From: Bacillota bacterium
GTDB taxonomy: Bacteria > Bacillota > Clostridia > Oscillospirales > Ruminococcaceae
Direction of reading: 5' to 3'
DNA: 64,000 bases
Assembly (NCBI GenBank): GCA_023460035.1
Contig: JAEWRN010000012.1
Coordinates: 42,338-106,337 of the forward strand
Shown here: one piece after another, positions 24,612-32,861 of the stretch
Numbering within the stretch: the first letter of the stretch is position 1
Layout of the letters: the number at the start of each line of letters is the position of its first letter
Program-made: the position numbers and the translations under genes
Notes under the pieces: model-generated
Databases searched by the model: none
What the model saw: the letters and a program-made list of their open reading frames with translations, nothing else
Told to the model about the DNA's origin: nothing

Positions 24612-24782
24612 GGGTTGACGCAACGAAACTCACCACAGGCTGCCGCGGGTTCTCTGTAAATGAGAGGGGCAGAAAACTGCGGCAAAGCACAAACACCGTC
24701 GGTGGGTGCTCGCGCGTCCCCTGCCCTTCCTTTATTTATGGCTGCCATGCAGCCGCGTTCGATCACAATCAGATGGGAGAGT
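24612..24782 (+). promoter_or_regulatory. Structured 5' leader of adhE
   Basis: A 170-base leader with a long-range pairing of GGGCAG (24667-24672) with CTGCCC (24721-24726) that encloses a GC-rich hairpin around CACCGTCGGTG. After it comes the pyrimidine-rich stretch TTCCTTTATTT, then GGCTGC-CAT-GCAGCC (24740-24754). It looks like an attenuator or stability element. I cannot assign it to a known riboswitch. Confidence 0.35.
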
Positions 24783-24788
24783 ATGAAG

Positions 24789-27404
24789 ATGAAAACAGCT
24801 CAGGAAGTCAAGACGGGAATTGTGGACAGCCCCGAAACTCTCGACGCCAAAATCGCCGAGGTACGGGAAGCCCAGCGGATTTTCTCCACCTATACGCAGG
24901 AACAGGTCGATAAAATTTTTCTTGCGGCGGCAACTGCGGCAAACCAGGCGCGCATCCCCCTTGCCAAGATGGCAGTAGCCGAAACTGGCATGGGCATTGT
25001 GGAAGATAAGGTCATCAAAAACCATTATGCAGCCGAATATATTTACAATGCTTACAAAAACACCAAAACCTGCGGTGTGATTGAAGAGGATACCTCGTTT
25101 GGCATTAAAAAGATTGCCGAGCCCATCGGTGTCATCGCAGCGGTCATCCCCACAACGAACCCCACTTCTACTGCTATTTTTAAGACACTGATTGCGCTGA
25201 AAACGCGCAATGGCATCATCATCAGCCCGCACCCCCGCGCCAAAGGCTGCACCATTGCGGCGGCAAAGGTGGTGCTGGATGCGGCGGTTGAGGCCGGCGC
25301 ACCTGCCGGTATTATTGGCTGGGTCGATGTTCCCTCGCTTGAAATGACCAACACCGTAATGAAAGAGGCCGACATTATCCTTGCTACCGGCGGCCCCGGC
25401 ATGGTGAAAGCGGCATATTCTTCGGGTAAACCGGCCCTTGGCGTCGGCCCCGGCAACACCCCCGCCATCATTGACGACACGGCGGACATTCTGCTGGCTG
25501 TCAACTCGATCATCCATTCTAAAACCTTTGACAACGGTATGATTTGCGCATCCGAGCAGTCTGTCATCGTGCTGGAAAAAGTGTATAATGAAGCCAAGAA
25601 AGAATTTAAGGCGCGCGGCTGCTACTTTTTAAATGCAGACGAGACTGAAAAGGTGCGCAAGACCATTTTGATCAACGGCGCACTGAACGCCCGTATTGTC
25701 GGCCAAAGCGCGTTTACCATTGCAAAGCTGGCCGGTGTCACTGTGCCGGAGGATGCCAAAATTCTGATTGGCGAAGTGACCAGCGTAGAATTGTCAGAGG
25801 AGTTTGCGCATGAAAAACTCTCCCCTGTTTTGGCCATGTACAAAGCAAAGGATTTTGCCGACGCACTGGATAAAGCCAGCCACCTGATTGCCGACGGCGG
25901 TTTTGGTCACACCTCTTCGCTGTACCTCAACGCAACCACCGAGCAAGAAAAAATGCAGCAGTTTGCTGCACGCATGAAAACCTGCCGCGTACTCATCAAC
26001 ACCCCCTCTGCGCAGGGTGGCATTGGTGATTTGTATAACTTTAAGCTTGCCCCCTCTCTGACACTGGGCTGTGGCTCTTGGGGCGGCAACTCGGTTTCTG
26101 AAAACGTCGGTGTCAAGCATCTGCTCAACATCAAAACCGTTGCCGAGAGGAGAGAAAATATGCTTTGGTTTAGAACCCCGGGCAAGGTATACCACAAAAA
26201 AGGCTGCCTGCCGGTTGCGCTGGACGAACTGAAAAATGTCATGGGCAAAAAGAAAGCCTTTATCGTGACCGACTCTTTCCTGTATAACAACGGCTATACC
26301 AAAACCATTACCGACAAGCTGGATGAAATGGGCATTCGCCACACCACATTCTACGATGTTGCACCGGACCCCACCCTTGCCTGTGCCAAAGAGGGCGCGG
26401 CTGCCATGAACGCGTTTCAGCCTGATTGCATCATTGCCATTGGCGGCGGCTCGGCCATGGATGCCGGCAAAATCATGTGGGTGATGTACGAGCACCCGGA
26501 AGCCGACTTTATGGATATGGCAATGCGCTTTATGGATATTCGCAAGCGCGTGTACACCTTCCCCAAAATGGGTGAAAAAGCTTACTTTATTGCGGTACCC
26601 ACCTCGGCAGGTACCGGCAGTGAGGTTACCCCGTTCGCGGTTATTACCGATGAAAAAACCGGCGTAAAATACCCGCTTGCCGACTATGAGCTGCTGCCGA
26701 ATATGGCGATTATCGATGCCGACGTGATGATGAATATGCCGAAAGGCCTGACTTCTGCTTCCGGCATTGACGCCATGACCCACGCGCTGGAGGCGTATGC
26801 CGCCATGCTGGCTACCCCGTACACCGACGGCCTTGCCATTGAGGCGCTGAAGCTGATCTTTAAATACCTGCCGCGCGCTTATGAAAACGGCCCCAGCGAC
26901 CCCGAAGCCCGTGAGCAGATGGCCAATGCCTCTACCATGGCCGGCATGGCGTTTGCCAACGCGTTCCTTGGTGTCTGCCACTCGATGGCACATAAGCTGG
27001 GCGCGTTCCACCACCTGCCCCACGGTATTGCCAATGCGCTGATGATCAGCGAAGTGATTCGTTTCAATGCCAGCGCGACCCCGAGCAAAATGGGTACTTT
27101 CTCGCAGTATGCATACCCGCACACGATGGAGCGCTATGCTGAAATTGCCACTGCAATGGGCCTTGGCGGCAAAACTGCAGAAGAAAAGGTCGAAAACCTG
27201 ATTGCCGCGGTGGAAGAGCTGAAAGCAAAGGTTGGCATTAAAAAGACGATTAAAGACTACGGCGTAGACGAAAAAGACTTCCTTGACCGGTTGGATGCGA
27301 TGGTGGAGCAGGCCTTTGATGACCAGTGCACCGGTGCCAACCCCCGTTACCCGCTGATGAGCGAAATCAAGCAGATGTACCTGAAAGCCTATTACGGCAA
27401 ATAA
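24789..27404 (+). CDS. adhE: Bifunctional acetaldehyde-CoA/alcohol dehydrogenase
   Basis: An 871-aa enzyme that reduces acetyl-CoA to acetaldehyde and then ethanol, consuming two NADH. The N-terminal half (1-440) is a CoA-dependent aldehyde dehydrogenase, with the catalytic Cys in FDNGMICASEQS near residue 246 and NTPSAQGG near 400. The C-terminal half (about 455-870) is an iron-dependent alcohol dehydrogenase with GGGSAMDAGK, GTGSEVTPF and HSMAHKLGAFHHLPHG carrying metal-binding His. Length is normal (about 870). A GGGAG site precedes ATGs at 24783 and 24789; the second has better spacing. Longer in-frame starts reach into the structured leader and are not family-like. Two Rex-like operators lie upstream. 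Confidence 0.97.
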   Translation: MKTAQEVKTGIVDSPETLDAKIAEVREAQRIFSTYTQEQVDKIFLAAATAANQARIPLAKMAVAETGMGIVEDKVIKNHYAAEYIYNAYKNTKTCGVIEEDTSFGIKKIAEPIGVIAAVIPTTNPTSTAIFKTLIALKTRNGIIISPHPRAKGCTIAAAKVVLDAAVEAGAPAGIIGWVDVPSLEMTNTVMKEADIILATGGPGMVKAAYSSGKPALGVGPGNTPAIIDDTADILLAVNSIIHSKTFDNGMICASEQSVIVLEKVYNEAKKEFKARGCYFLNADETEKVRKTILINGALNARIVGQSAFTIAKLAGVTVPEDAKILIGEVTSVELSEEFAHEKLSPVLAMYKAKDFADALDKASHLIADGGFGHTSSLYLNATTEQEKMQQFAARMKTCRVLINTPSAQGGIGDLYNFKLAPSLTLGCGSWGGNSVSENVGVKHLLNIKTVAERRENMLWFRTPGKVYHKKGCLPVALDELKNVMGKKKAFIVTDSFLYNNGYTKTITDKLDEMGIRHTTFYDVAPDPTLACAKEGAAAMNAFQPDCIIAIGGGSAMDAGKIMWVMYEHPEADFMDMAMRFMDIRKRVYTFPKMGEKAYFIAVPTSAGTGSEVTPFAVITDEKTGVKYPLADYELLPNMAIIDADVMMNMPKGLTSASGIDAMTHALEAYAAMLATPYTDGLAIEALKLIFKYLPRAYENGPSDPEAREQMANASTMAGMAFANAFLGVCHSMAHKLGAFHHLPHGIANALMISEVIRFNASATPSKMGTFSQYAYPHTMERYAEIATAMGLGGKTAEEKVENLIAAVEELKAKVGIKKTIKDYGVDEKDFLDRLDAMVEQAFDDQCTGANPRYPLMSEIKQMYLKAYYGK

Positions 27405-27509
27405 GTGCAGCCCTACTTGACAGTATTTACCTGCAGGCTGGTGCCCGCTATTCCCTGCCTGCCGGCCCAATTTTAACGAAGCGAATCATTTTAAGGAGGA
27501 GTAACGGTA

Positions 27510-28259
27510 ATGAAACTCGATCATGTCATCGCGTCGCGAAGCGACAAAACCGTATATCGTGACGGCAACTTTGCAATTAAGGTCTTTAGCGAAAACTACT
27601 CTAAAGCAAGTGTACTGAATGAAGCACTCAATCAGGCTCGCGTAGAAGAAATTGGGCTTCATATCCCAAGGGTTCTTGAAGTCAGCAAAATTGACGGCAA
27701 GTGGGCGATCACCTCTGAATTTATTGAGGGCAAAACCCTGGCAGAGCTGATGCAGGAGTACCCCGAAAAAACAGATGAATACCTTGAAACCTTTGTAAAC
27801 CTGCAGCTTGAAATGCATGGTAAAAAGTCTCCGCTGCTCAACCACCTGCGCGACAAGATGCACCGCAAAATCAGCGAAAGTGTGCTGGATGCGACCACAA
27901 GGTATGAGCTGCATATGCGGCTGGACGGCATGCCCAAGCACGACAAGGTATGCCATGGCGATTTTAACCCCGCCAACATCATTATCACCCCGCGCGGCAA
28001 TGCCTTTATTATTGACTGGTCCCACGCCACACAGGGCAACGCCAGCGCAGACGTGGCGCGCACCTACCTGCTGTTCTGCCTGCAGGGCAAACAGGAGCTT
28101 GCTGACAAATACCTGAACTTGTTCTGCAAAAAAAGTGACACCCCACGGCAGTATGTCGAAAAATGGCTGCCCATCGTCGCCGCGTCGCAGTCCGTTAAAG
28201 GCAAACCCGAAGAGAAAGAATTTTTGCTGCGCTGGGTAGACGTATTCGATTACGAATAA
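27510..28259 (+). CDS. APH-fold phosphotransferase (TIGR02172-like)
   Basis: A 249-aa protein with the aminoglycoside-phosphotransferase/choline-kinase fold: a nucleotide loop near VYRDGNFAIKVF, EGKTLAELMQEYP, the catalytic CHGDFNPANIIIT near residue 150, and the metal-binding IIDWSHATQGNASADVARTYLLF near 169. This matches a phosphotransferase family known from anaerobes rather than resistance enzymes. The substrate is unknown. AAGGAGGAG lies 7 bases before the ATG. It is 105 bases after adhE on the same strand; co-transcription is possible but there is no known functional link. Confidence 0.85.
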   Translation: MKLDHVIASRSDKTVYRDGNFAIKVFSENYSKASVLNEALNQARVEEIGLHIPRVLEVSKIDGKWAITSEFIEGKTLAELMQEYPEKTDEYLETFVNLQLEMHGKKSPLLNHLRDKMHRKISESVLDATTRYELHMRLDGMPKHDKVCHGDFNPANIIITPRGNAFIIDWSHATQGNASADVARTYLLFCLQGKQELADKYLNLFCKKSDTPRQYVEKWLPIVAASQSVKGKPEEKEFLLRWVDVFDYE

Positions 28260-28293
28260 TTTCCCTTTACCTACTACTTTCCCCTTTTCATAC

Positions 28294-28339
28294 AGACACA
28301 GAGAGGGCCTGCTGTAACAAGCAGGCCCTCTCTGTGTCT
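28294..28339. terminator. Bidirectional hairpin, 20-bp perfect stem
   Basis: AGACACAGAGAGGGCCTGCT and its exact complement flank a 6-base loop. It stands between the convergent kinase (plus) and DUF2344 (minus) genes, 35 and 26 bases from their stops. It probably terminates both, though T runs are weak on either side. Confidence 0.75.
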
Positions 28340-28364
28340 ATTTCTAAATGACACGCCAAAGCTG

Positions 28365-28997
28365 TTATTCAAAAACCATGCCGTCCGGCAATAAAAACTG
28401 GGTGCGGCAAACCGAAAACAGGTTCACCGGTGCCTTGCCCCCACCGTGGGCAGCAAATAATTTACGCGGGTCAAACGCGCCAAAATGGCCGCGCGGTATT
28501 GTTATGTCAAGGCAGGCTTTTCTTGCGCGCGTATTTTGAAACAGCCATTGATAGCTGATTGTATCCTTGCACCTCGGGGCCCCCATACCCTGCACTGCAC
28601 CTGCTTGCTGCAGCAGCAATTCTGCCGCAGCACAGCCCCTTGCGCCAGCCCGAAAGCGAATCAGGTAACGCACCGCCGCAATTTCTGTGGCAGAATGCCG
28701 CACCGGCGTGACGGCAAAGACCTGTACCCCGCCGGGCATTGCACCGTTTAACGCCCAGTAAATTGCATCCGGGTCGAAAAAGGCGCCCGGTAATGTAAAG
28801 TCAAAGCATTCTGTATTGCTTTCAAGCCCCGCTGTTAACGGGGCGGCAAAACACAGTACACTGCGCCCCGGGGTAGCACCGCAGACCGGCAGCCGGCTGG
28901 AAAAAAAGGCCTGCCGAATACCCTTGCGCAATTGAGGCTGCGACAGCAAAGCCGCTGCATTTGTACGTGCAAACCACACCCTGACTTGCTGCCCCAT
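28365..28997 (-). CDS. DUF2344 (TIGR03936-like) protein
   Basis: A 210-aa protein with the DUF2344 pattern: V-RVWFARTNAAALLSQPQLRKGIRQAFFSSRLPV near the start, LCFAAPLTAGLESNTECFDFTLPGAFFDPD near 65-95, and AMPGGVQV-AVTPVRHSA. In many Firmicutes this domain follows or is fused to a radical-SAM protein near rplU/rpmA and is of unknown function. Here it is an orphan. The start at 28997 has a G-rich site (GGGGGGTG) upstream; a longer start adds 11 residues. A 19-base inverted repeat lies about 37 bases upstream. Confidence 0.7.
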   Translation of the reverse strand: MGQQVRVWFARTNAAALLSQPQLRKGIRQAFFSSRLPVCGATPGRSVLCFAAPLTAGLESNTECFDFTLPGAFFDPDAIYWALNGAMPGGVQVFAVTPVRHSATEIAAVRYLIRFRAGARGCAAAELLLQQAGAVQGMGAPRCKDTISYQWLFQNTRARKACLDITIPRGHFGAFDPRKLFAAHGGGKAPVNLFSVCRTQFLLPDGMVFE

Positions 28998-29033
28998 TAT
29001 ACACACCCCCCGCGCTGTACAGAATACCATTAT

Positions 29034-29052
29034 TTGTTATTTACTATAACAA
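29034..29052. promoter_or_regulatory. Perfect inverted repeat upstream of the DUF2344 gene
   Basis: TTGTTAT-TTACT-ATAACAA has perfect 7-base half-sites with a 5-base spacer. It resembles a Rex operator but is one base longer than the usual 18. It sits 37 bases upstream of the DUF2344 start. Confidence 0.4.
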
Positions 29053-29211
29053 AATTTACAGCCCCGCGCAATGCCCATAGGCCAAAACCGCAGAAAAGCA
29101 GCGGCATTCACTGTGCTTTGCAAATCGGTGCTTTGGGTTGTCATGCAAAAACAGCCTGCACTATAAAGTGACATCACTTTACAATACAAGCTGCTTTAAC
29201 GGTAAGGCCGG

Positions 29212-30591
29212 TTATTTTAAAAACGAGCAAATAGCGGCGGCGGCAGTTTTACCGGCACCCATGGCAGAAATTACGGTTGCGGCACCGGTTACGGCGTCCC
29301 CACCGGCCCACACGGCATTTTTGGAAGTATGCATGTAATCATCCACCACAAAGCAACCGCGGCGGTTGGTTTCAAGGTCCGGCGTTGTTTTTTTAATCAG
29401 CGGGTTTGGGCTGGTGCCAATCGCCATAATCACGGTGTCGACCGGCAGGTCAAACTCTGAACCCGCCACCGGCACGGGCCGTTTGCGACCACTGGCATCC
29501 GGCTCGCCAAGCTGCATTTTAACACAGCGCAAGGCTGTGACATGGGATGCGTCATCGCCCAAAATTTCGACCGGGTTGATTAGCGTGCGAAAAACGATAC
29601 CCTCTTCTTCGGCATGCTCCACCTCTTCTTTTCTGGCGGGCAACTCTTGCATGCTGCGCCGGTACACAATCGAAACCTCCTGTGCGCCCATGCGCAGCGC
29701 ACAGCGGGCAGCATCCATTGCAACGTTGCCTCCCCCAATAACTGCGACCCGGCCGGCATTTGAAAGTGGAGTCTGTGCATCTTTGCGGTATGCCTTCATC
29801 AGGTTGATGCGGGTGAGATATTCGTTTGCAGAATAAACACCCAGCAACATTTCACCGGGGATGCCCATAAAGTTTGGCAGCCCTGCACCGGTGGAAATAA
29901 AGACAGCTTCATACCCCGCGGCGAGCAGCTCATCCACCGAAGCAATGCGCCCAATCACCTGGTTGGTGCGTATTGTTACCCCTAAATTGCGCAGCCCGTC
30001 AACCTCTTTTGCCACAATGGCTTTCGGCAGGCGGAACTCTGGGATGCCGTAAGACAGCACGCCACCGGCAAGATGCAGCGATTCAAAAATTGTGACACTA
30101 TGGCCACAGCGCGCAAGGTCGCCCGCACAGGTAAGGCCGGCAGGCCCTGCCCCCACCACCGCCACACGGTGGCCGGTGGGCACCGGTTTTACGGCCGGCT
30201 GTTCCGGCTGTGCATTGTGCCAGTCGGCGACAAAACGCTCTAAGCGGCCAATGGCAACCGGCTGCCCTTTAATACCGCGCACACAGTTCTTTTCGCACTG
30301 GCTTTCTTGCGGGCACACACGGCCACAAACAGCAGGCAGTGCCGAATGCTGATGAATTGAATCAAATGCCGCCGCAAGGTCACCCGCGGCAAGTTTACCA
30401 ATGAAATCCGGGATTTCAATATGTACCGGGCAACCATCGACACAGGGCTTGTTCTTGCAGTTCAGGCAGCGCTGTGCTTCATCCACGGCTGCTTCGTAGC
30501 TGTAACCAAGCGCGACTTCGTTAAAATTGGTGCGGCGTACCTCTGGCGACTGCAGCGGCATGGCGTTGCGTTCTGGTGACATGTTTGGCAT
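29212..30591 (-). CDS. nfnB: NADP-dependent reduced ferredoxin:NAD+ oxidoreductase, large subunit (NfnB)
   Basis: A 459-aa flavoprotein homologous to glutamate synthase small subunit. The N-terminal [4Fe-4S] region has CLNCKNKPCVDGCPVHIEIP near residue 42 and CGRVCPQESQCEKNC near 88. FAD is bound at VAVVGAGPAGLTCAGDLA near 144, NADP at VAVIGGGNVAMDAARCALRMG near 283, and a final WAGGDAVTG near 430. With NfnA it couples NADH and ferredoxin oxidation to NADP+ reduction by electron bifurcation. No gltB is nearby and nfnA is 3 bases upstream, which argues against a glutamate synthase role. GGGGGTG precedes the ATG. Confidence 0.9.
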   Translation of the reverse strand: MPNMSPERNAMPLQSPEVRRTNFNEVALGYSYEAAVDEAQRCLNCKNKPCVDGCPVHIEIPDFIGKLAAGDLAAAFDSIHQHSALPAVCGRVCPQESQCEKNCVRGIKGQPVAIGRLERFVADWHNAQPEQPAVKPVPTGHRVAVVGAGPAGLTCAGDLARCGHSVTIFESLHLAGGVLSYGIPEFRLPKAIVAKEVDGLRNLGVTIRTNQVIGRIASVDELLAAGYEAVFISTGAGLPNFMGIPGEMLLGVYSANEYLTRINLMKAYRKDAQTPLSNAGRVAVIGGGNVAMDAARCALRMGAQEVSIVYRRSMQELPARKEEVEHAEEEGIVFRTLINPVEILGDDASHVTALRCVKMQLGEPDASGRKRPVPVAGSEFDLPVDTVIMAIGTSPNPLIKKTTPDLETNRRGCFVVDDYMHTSKNAVWAGGDAVTGAATVISAMGAGKTAAAAICSFLK

Positions 30592-30594
30592 GGT

Positions 30595-31428
30595 TTACAC
30601 CCCCATCAGGCGGCAAACATGGTCACGGCTTGCAGCCTCTTTATCGCGGAACGTGCCGTTTCTGCGCATCAATTCGTCAAAATCCACCTGATGCCCGTCA
30701 AAATCCGGCCCATCCACACAGGCAAATTTCACTTCGCCACCCACGGTGACACGGCAGCCGCCACACATGCCGGTGCCATCGATCATAATGGGGTTTAAGC
30801 TGACAGTAGTTGGGATGTTAAACTGCTTTGTCACATTGCAGACAGCACGCATCATGGGCACCGGGCCAATGGCAATGACATGGTCATACCCCGCCCCCGC
30901 CTCAATTTGTGCCTGCAAAATATTAGTTACAAAGCCCTTTTGGCCATAGCTGCCATCGTCGGTGGCAAGCAGCAGCTGATCGCAGGCGGCTTTCATCTCA
31001 TCTTCTAAAATCACAATATCCCGGCTGCGAAACCCGGCAATCAAATCAACGGCAGTGCCCGCCGCATGCAGGTACTTTGCCTGCGGGTACGCAATGGCGC
31101 AGCCGACACCGCCGCCAACGACCGCCACTTTTTTATACCCATCCAACGGTGTGGGGGCACCTAACGGGCCCGCAACGTCGGTGATTGAATCCCTCTGTTG
31201 CAGGGCGCCCAGCAGCATGGTTGTTGCGCCCACTTTTTGAAAGACGATCTGAATCGTGCCTGCCTCGCGGTCATAATCCTCTATTGTAAGCGGTATACGC
31301 TCCCCCATGTCACCGATATGTACCATAACAAACTGGCCGGGCAGTGCTTTTTTTGCAATGCCCGGTGCTTGCAGGCGCAGCAGTGTTGTAGTTGCGTTCA
31401 GCTCTCGTTTTTCAAGAATACGGTTCAA
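30595..31428 (-). CDS. nfnA: NADP-dependent reduced ferredoxin:NAD+ oxidoreductase, small subunit (NfnA)
   Basis: A 277-aa protein of the ferredoxin-NADP reductase/dihydroorotate dehydrogenase electron-transfer family. FAD-binding residues lie in GQFVMVHIGDMGERIPLTIED near 37, the nucleotide-binding VAVVGGGVGCAIAYPQAK near 100, and a [2Fe-2S] site in DGTGMCGGCRVTVGGEVKFACVDGPDFDGH near 218-247. The family normally reads to this length with a hydrophobic start. The start codon is a TTG at 31428; the only nearby ATG is out of frame. The gene has its own promoter at 31494-31523. Confidence 0.9.
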   Translation of the reverse strand: MNRILEKRELNATTTLLRLQAPGIAKKALPGQFVMVHIGDMGERIPLTIEDYDREAGTIQIVFQKVGATTMLLGALQQRDSITDVAGPLGAPTPLDGYKKVAVVGGGVGCAIAYPQAKYLHAAGTAVDLIAGFRSRDIVILEDEMKAACDQLLLATDDGSYGQKGFVTNILQAQIEAGAGYDHVIAIGPVPMMRAVCNVTKQFNIPTTVSLNPIMIDGTGMCGGCRVTVGGEVKFACVDGPDFDGHQVDFDELMRRNGTFRDKEAASRDHVCRLMGV

Positions 31429-31487
31429 GTCTTTTCCATCCCCCTATGCACACCGCAGCGGCAACATGCCGGCCACAGTGCAAATTC

Positions 31488-31523
31488 TTGTCTATTATAC
31501 AACAACCGTACCCAAAAGTACAA
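31488..31523 (-). promoter_or_regulatory. Promoter of nfnAB with an overlapping Rex-like repeat
   Basis: TTGTAC (31518-31523) and TATAAT (31494-31499) with an 18-base spacer. The 18-base segment TTGTTGTATAATAGACAA (31488-31505) covers the -10 and has TTGT/ACAA ends like a Rex operator, with poorer inner positions. Confidence 0.6.
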
Positions 31524-31531
31524 CGCAAAAA

Positions 31532-31561
31532 CCGGCAAAGCCCTTTTGGGGGCTTTGCCGG
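31532..31561 (-). terminator. Hairpin upstream of the nfnA promoter
   Basis: Stem CCGGCAAAGCCC with GGGCTTTGCCGG and a short loop, with TTTTTG on the minus strand. It lies 14 bases after the M20 peptidase stop at 31576 and ends that transcript. Confidence 0.9.
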
Positions 31562-31575
31562 CTGGTACGAACATT

Positions 31576-32724
31576 TTACTTTGCAAGCGCGTCCAATGCA
31601 ATTTGTGTATACAGCGCTACGCCGGTTTCAAAAGCTTCTTCCTCAATCACAAAGTGGTCGCTGTGCTGCGGTGCGTTGCCGCCGCCGCCCAGCATGTAAA
31701 AGGAAGCCGGTGCATAGGCGGTGTACTCTGCAAAATCCTCGCCACCCATTTGCTTATTCAAGCGAATGATATGGGCTTCATCGGTGATTTTGCGTGCTGC
31801 CGCAAACCCAAGCTCGGTCATGTCGTGGTCATTGATCAATACATCGGTAATGCTGTCGTACTCCACCTCTGCTTCTGCACGGAACGTGGCGGCAGTTTCT
31901 TTTGCAATGCGCTCTACCACACCGGGCAGCTTTGCATGCGTCTCACGGCTGAAGCTGCGAATTGTGCCTTCCAGCACCGCTTCGCCGGCAATGATGTTGA
32001 ACCGGGTACCGGAATGGAACGACCCCACCGTCACCACAAGCGGGTCGCCGGGGGCGAACTCGCGGCTGACCATTGTTTGCAGGTTCATCACCAGTGCGCT
32101 GCCGGCCACCACCGCGTCTACGCCGGTTTCCGGCATGGCGCCGTGGCAAGCCTTGCCTTTGACGACAATTTTAAATTGGTCGGTCGCGGCAGTCAGCGGG
32201 CCCTCGTTGCCGCCAATGACACCCACCGGTATCTGCGCCACGATGTGAATGCCAAAAATAGAATCGACATCTTCAAGAGCCCCTTGCTTAATGGCAAGCT
32301 TGGCGCCCTTGCCAATTTCTTCTGCGGGCTGAAAAATAAACCGCACACTGCCGCTAAAGCTGTCGCGCAGGCCATTTAGCACCTTTACGGCACCCAGCAG
32401 CATGGCCGTGTGGGTGTCGTGCCCGCAGGCATGCATAAAACCATCGTTTACACTGGCAAAAGGCAGGCCGGTTTTTTCTGTAATGCTCAGCGCGTCAATA
32501 TCGCCGCGCAGCGCAACACGTTTACCGGGTGCTTTGCCCTCAATTTCTGCAATGATGCCGGTGGGGTCCAACCGGCGGTAGGGTACCCCCATTTTATCCA
32601 GTTCTTCTGCAATGCGGTCGGTAGTGCGAAACTCTTGAAGGCTGGCCTCCGGGTGCTGGTGCAAATCACGACGAAATGCAATAATCTCCGGCTGCATCTC
32701 GTGTGCAAGTTTACGAATATCCAT
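31576..32724 (-). CDS. M20-family amidohydrolase (IAA-amino-acid hydrolase/hippurate hydrolase-like)
   Basis: A 382-aa cytosolic metalloamidase. Conserved features are FRRDLHQHPEASLQEF near residue 18, RGDIDALSI near 68, HACGHDTHTAMLLGA near 97 (metal His/Asp), QPAEEIGKGA near 130 (Glu), GIHIVAQIPVG near 154, and GGEDFAEY near 325. It would release an amino acid or acyl group from an N-acyl-amino acid. The start at 32724 (ATG) is preferred to a TTG 8 codons upstream. Confidence 0.9.
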   Translation of the reverse strand: MDIRKLAHEMQPEIIAFRRDLHQHPEASLQEFRTTDRIAEELDKMGVPYRRLDPTGIIAEIEGKAPGKRVALRGDIDALSITEKTGLPFASVNDGFMHACGHDTHTAMLLGAVKVLNGLRDSFSGSVRFIFQPAEEIGKGAKLAIKQGALEDVDSIFGIHIVAQIPVGVIGGNEGPLTAATDQFKIVVKGKACHGAMPETGVDAVVAGSALVMNLQTMVSREFAPGDPLVVTVGSFHSGTRFNIIAGEAVLEGTIRSFSRETHAKLPGVVERIAKETAATFRAEAEVEYDSITDVLINDHDMTELGFAAARKITDEAHIIRLNKQMGGEDFAEYTAYAPASFYMLGGGGNAPQHSDHFVIEEEAFETGVALYTQIALDALAK

Positions 32725-32794
32725 TCTACGTGGTCCCTCTTTCTGCAAAAATGCTTTTTTCTATGATAACTCAATTTTGCGCAACCGACAACAG

Positions 32795-32830
32795 AAAAAG
32801 TGCCCAAAGTTATAAAACCCGGGCACTTTT
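32795..32830 (-). terminator. Rho-independent terminator of ppk1
   Basis: AAAAGTGCCC/GGGCACTTTT with a 14-base loop, followed by TTTTTCTGTT on the minus strand, 32 bases after the ppk1 stop. Confidence 0.85.
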
Positions 32831-32861
32831 GTTATTTTTGTGATGATAAAGTTGTAAACGT

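Noticed and set aside
24660..24788. Upstream start of adhE that adds 41-43 residues
   Set aside because: The extra residues are low-complexity and match the structured leader, and GGGAG lies just before 24783/24789. Family AdhE starts there.
25794..27470. A 558-codon open frame on the minus strand
   Set aside because: It is the antisense shadow of adhE. It has no ribosome-binding site and no recognisable domain, and its length follows from the high GC of adhE.
29212..30591. Glutamate synthase small subunit (gltD)
   Set aside because: The protein is homologous, but no gltB is near and it is preceded by an nfnA-type subunit with a [2Fe-2S] motif, so NfnB is the better call.
31198..32379. A 393-codon open frame on the plus strand
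   Set aside because: It overlaps nfnA and the M20 hydrolase, both strongly supported on the minus strand, and its composition is Cys/His-rich as in other shadows.
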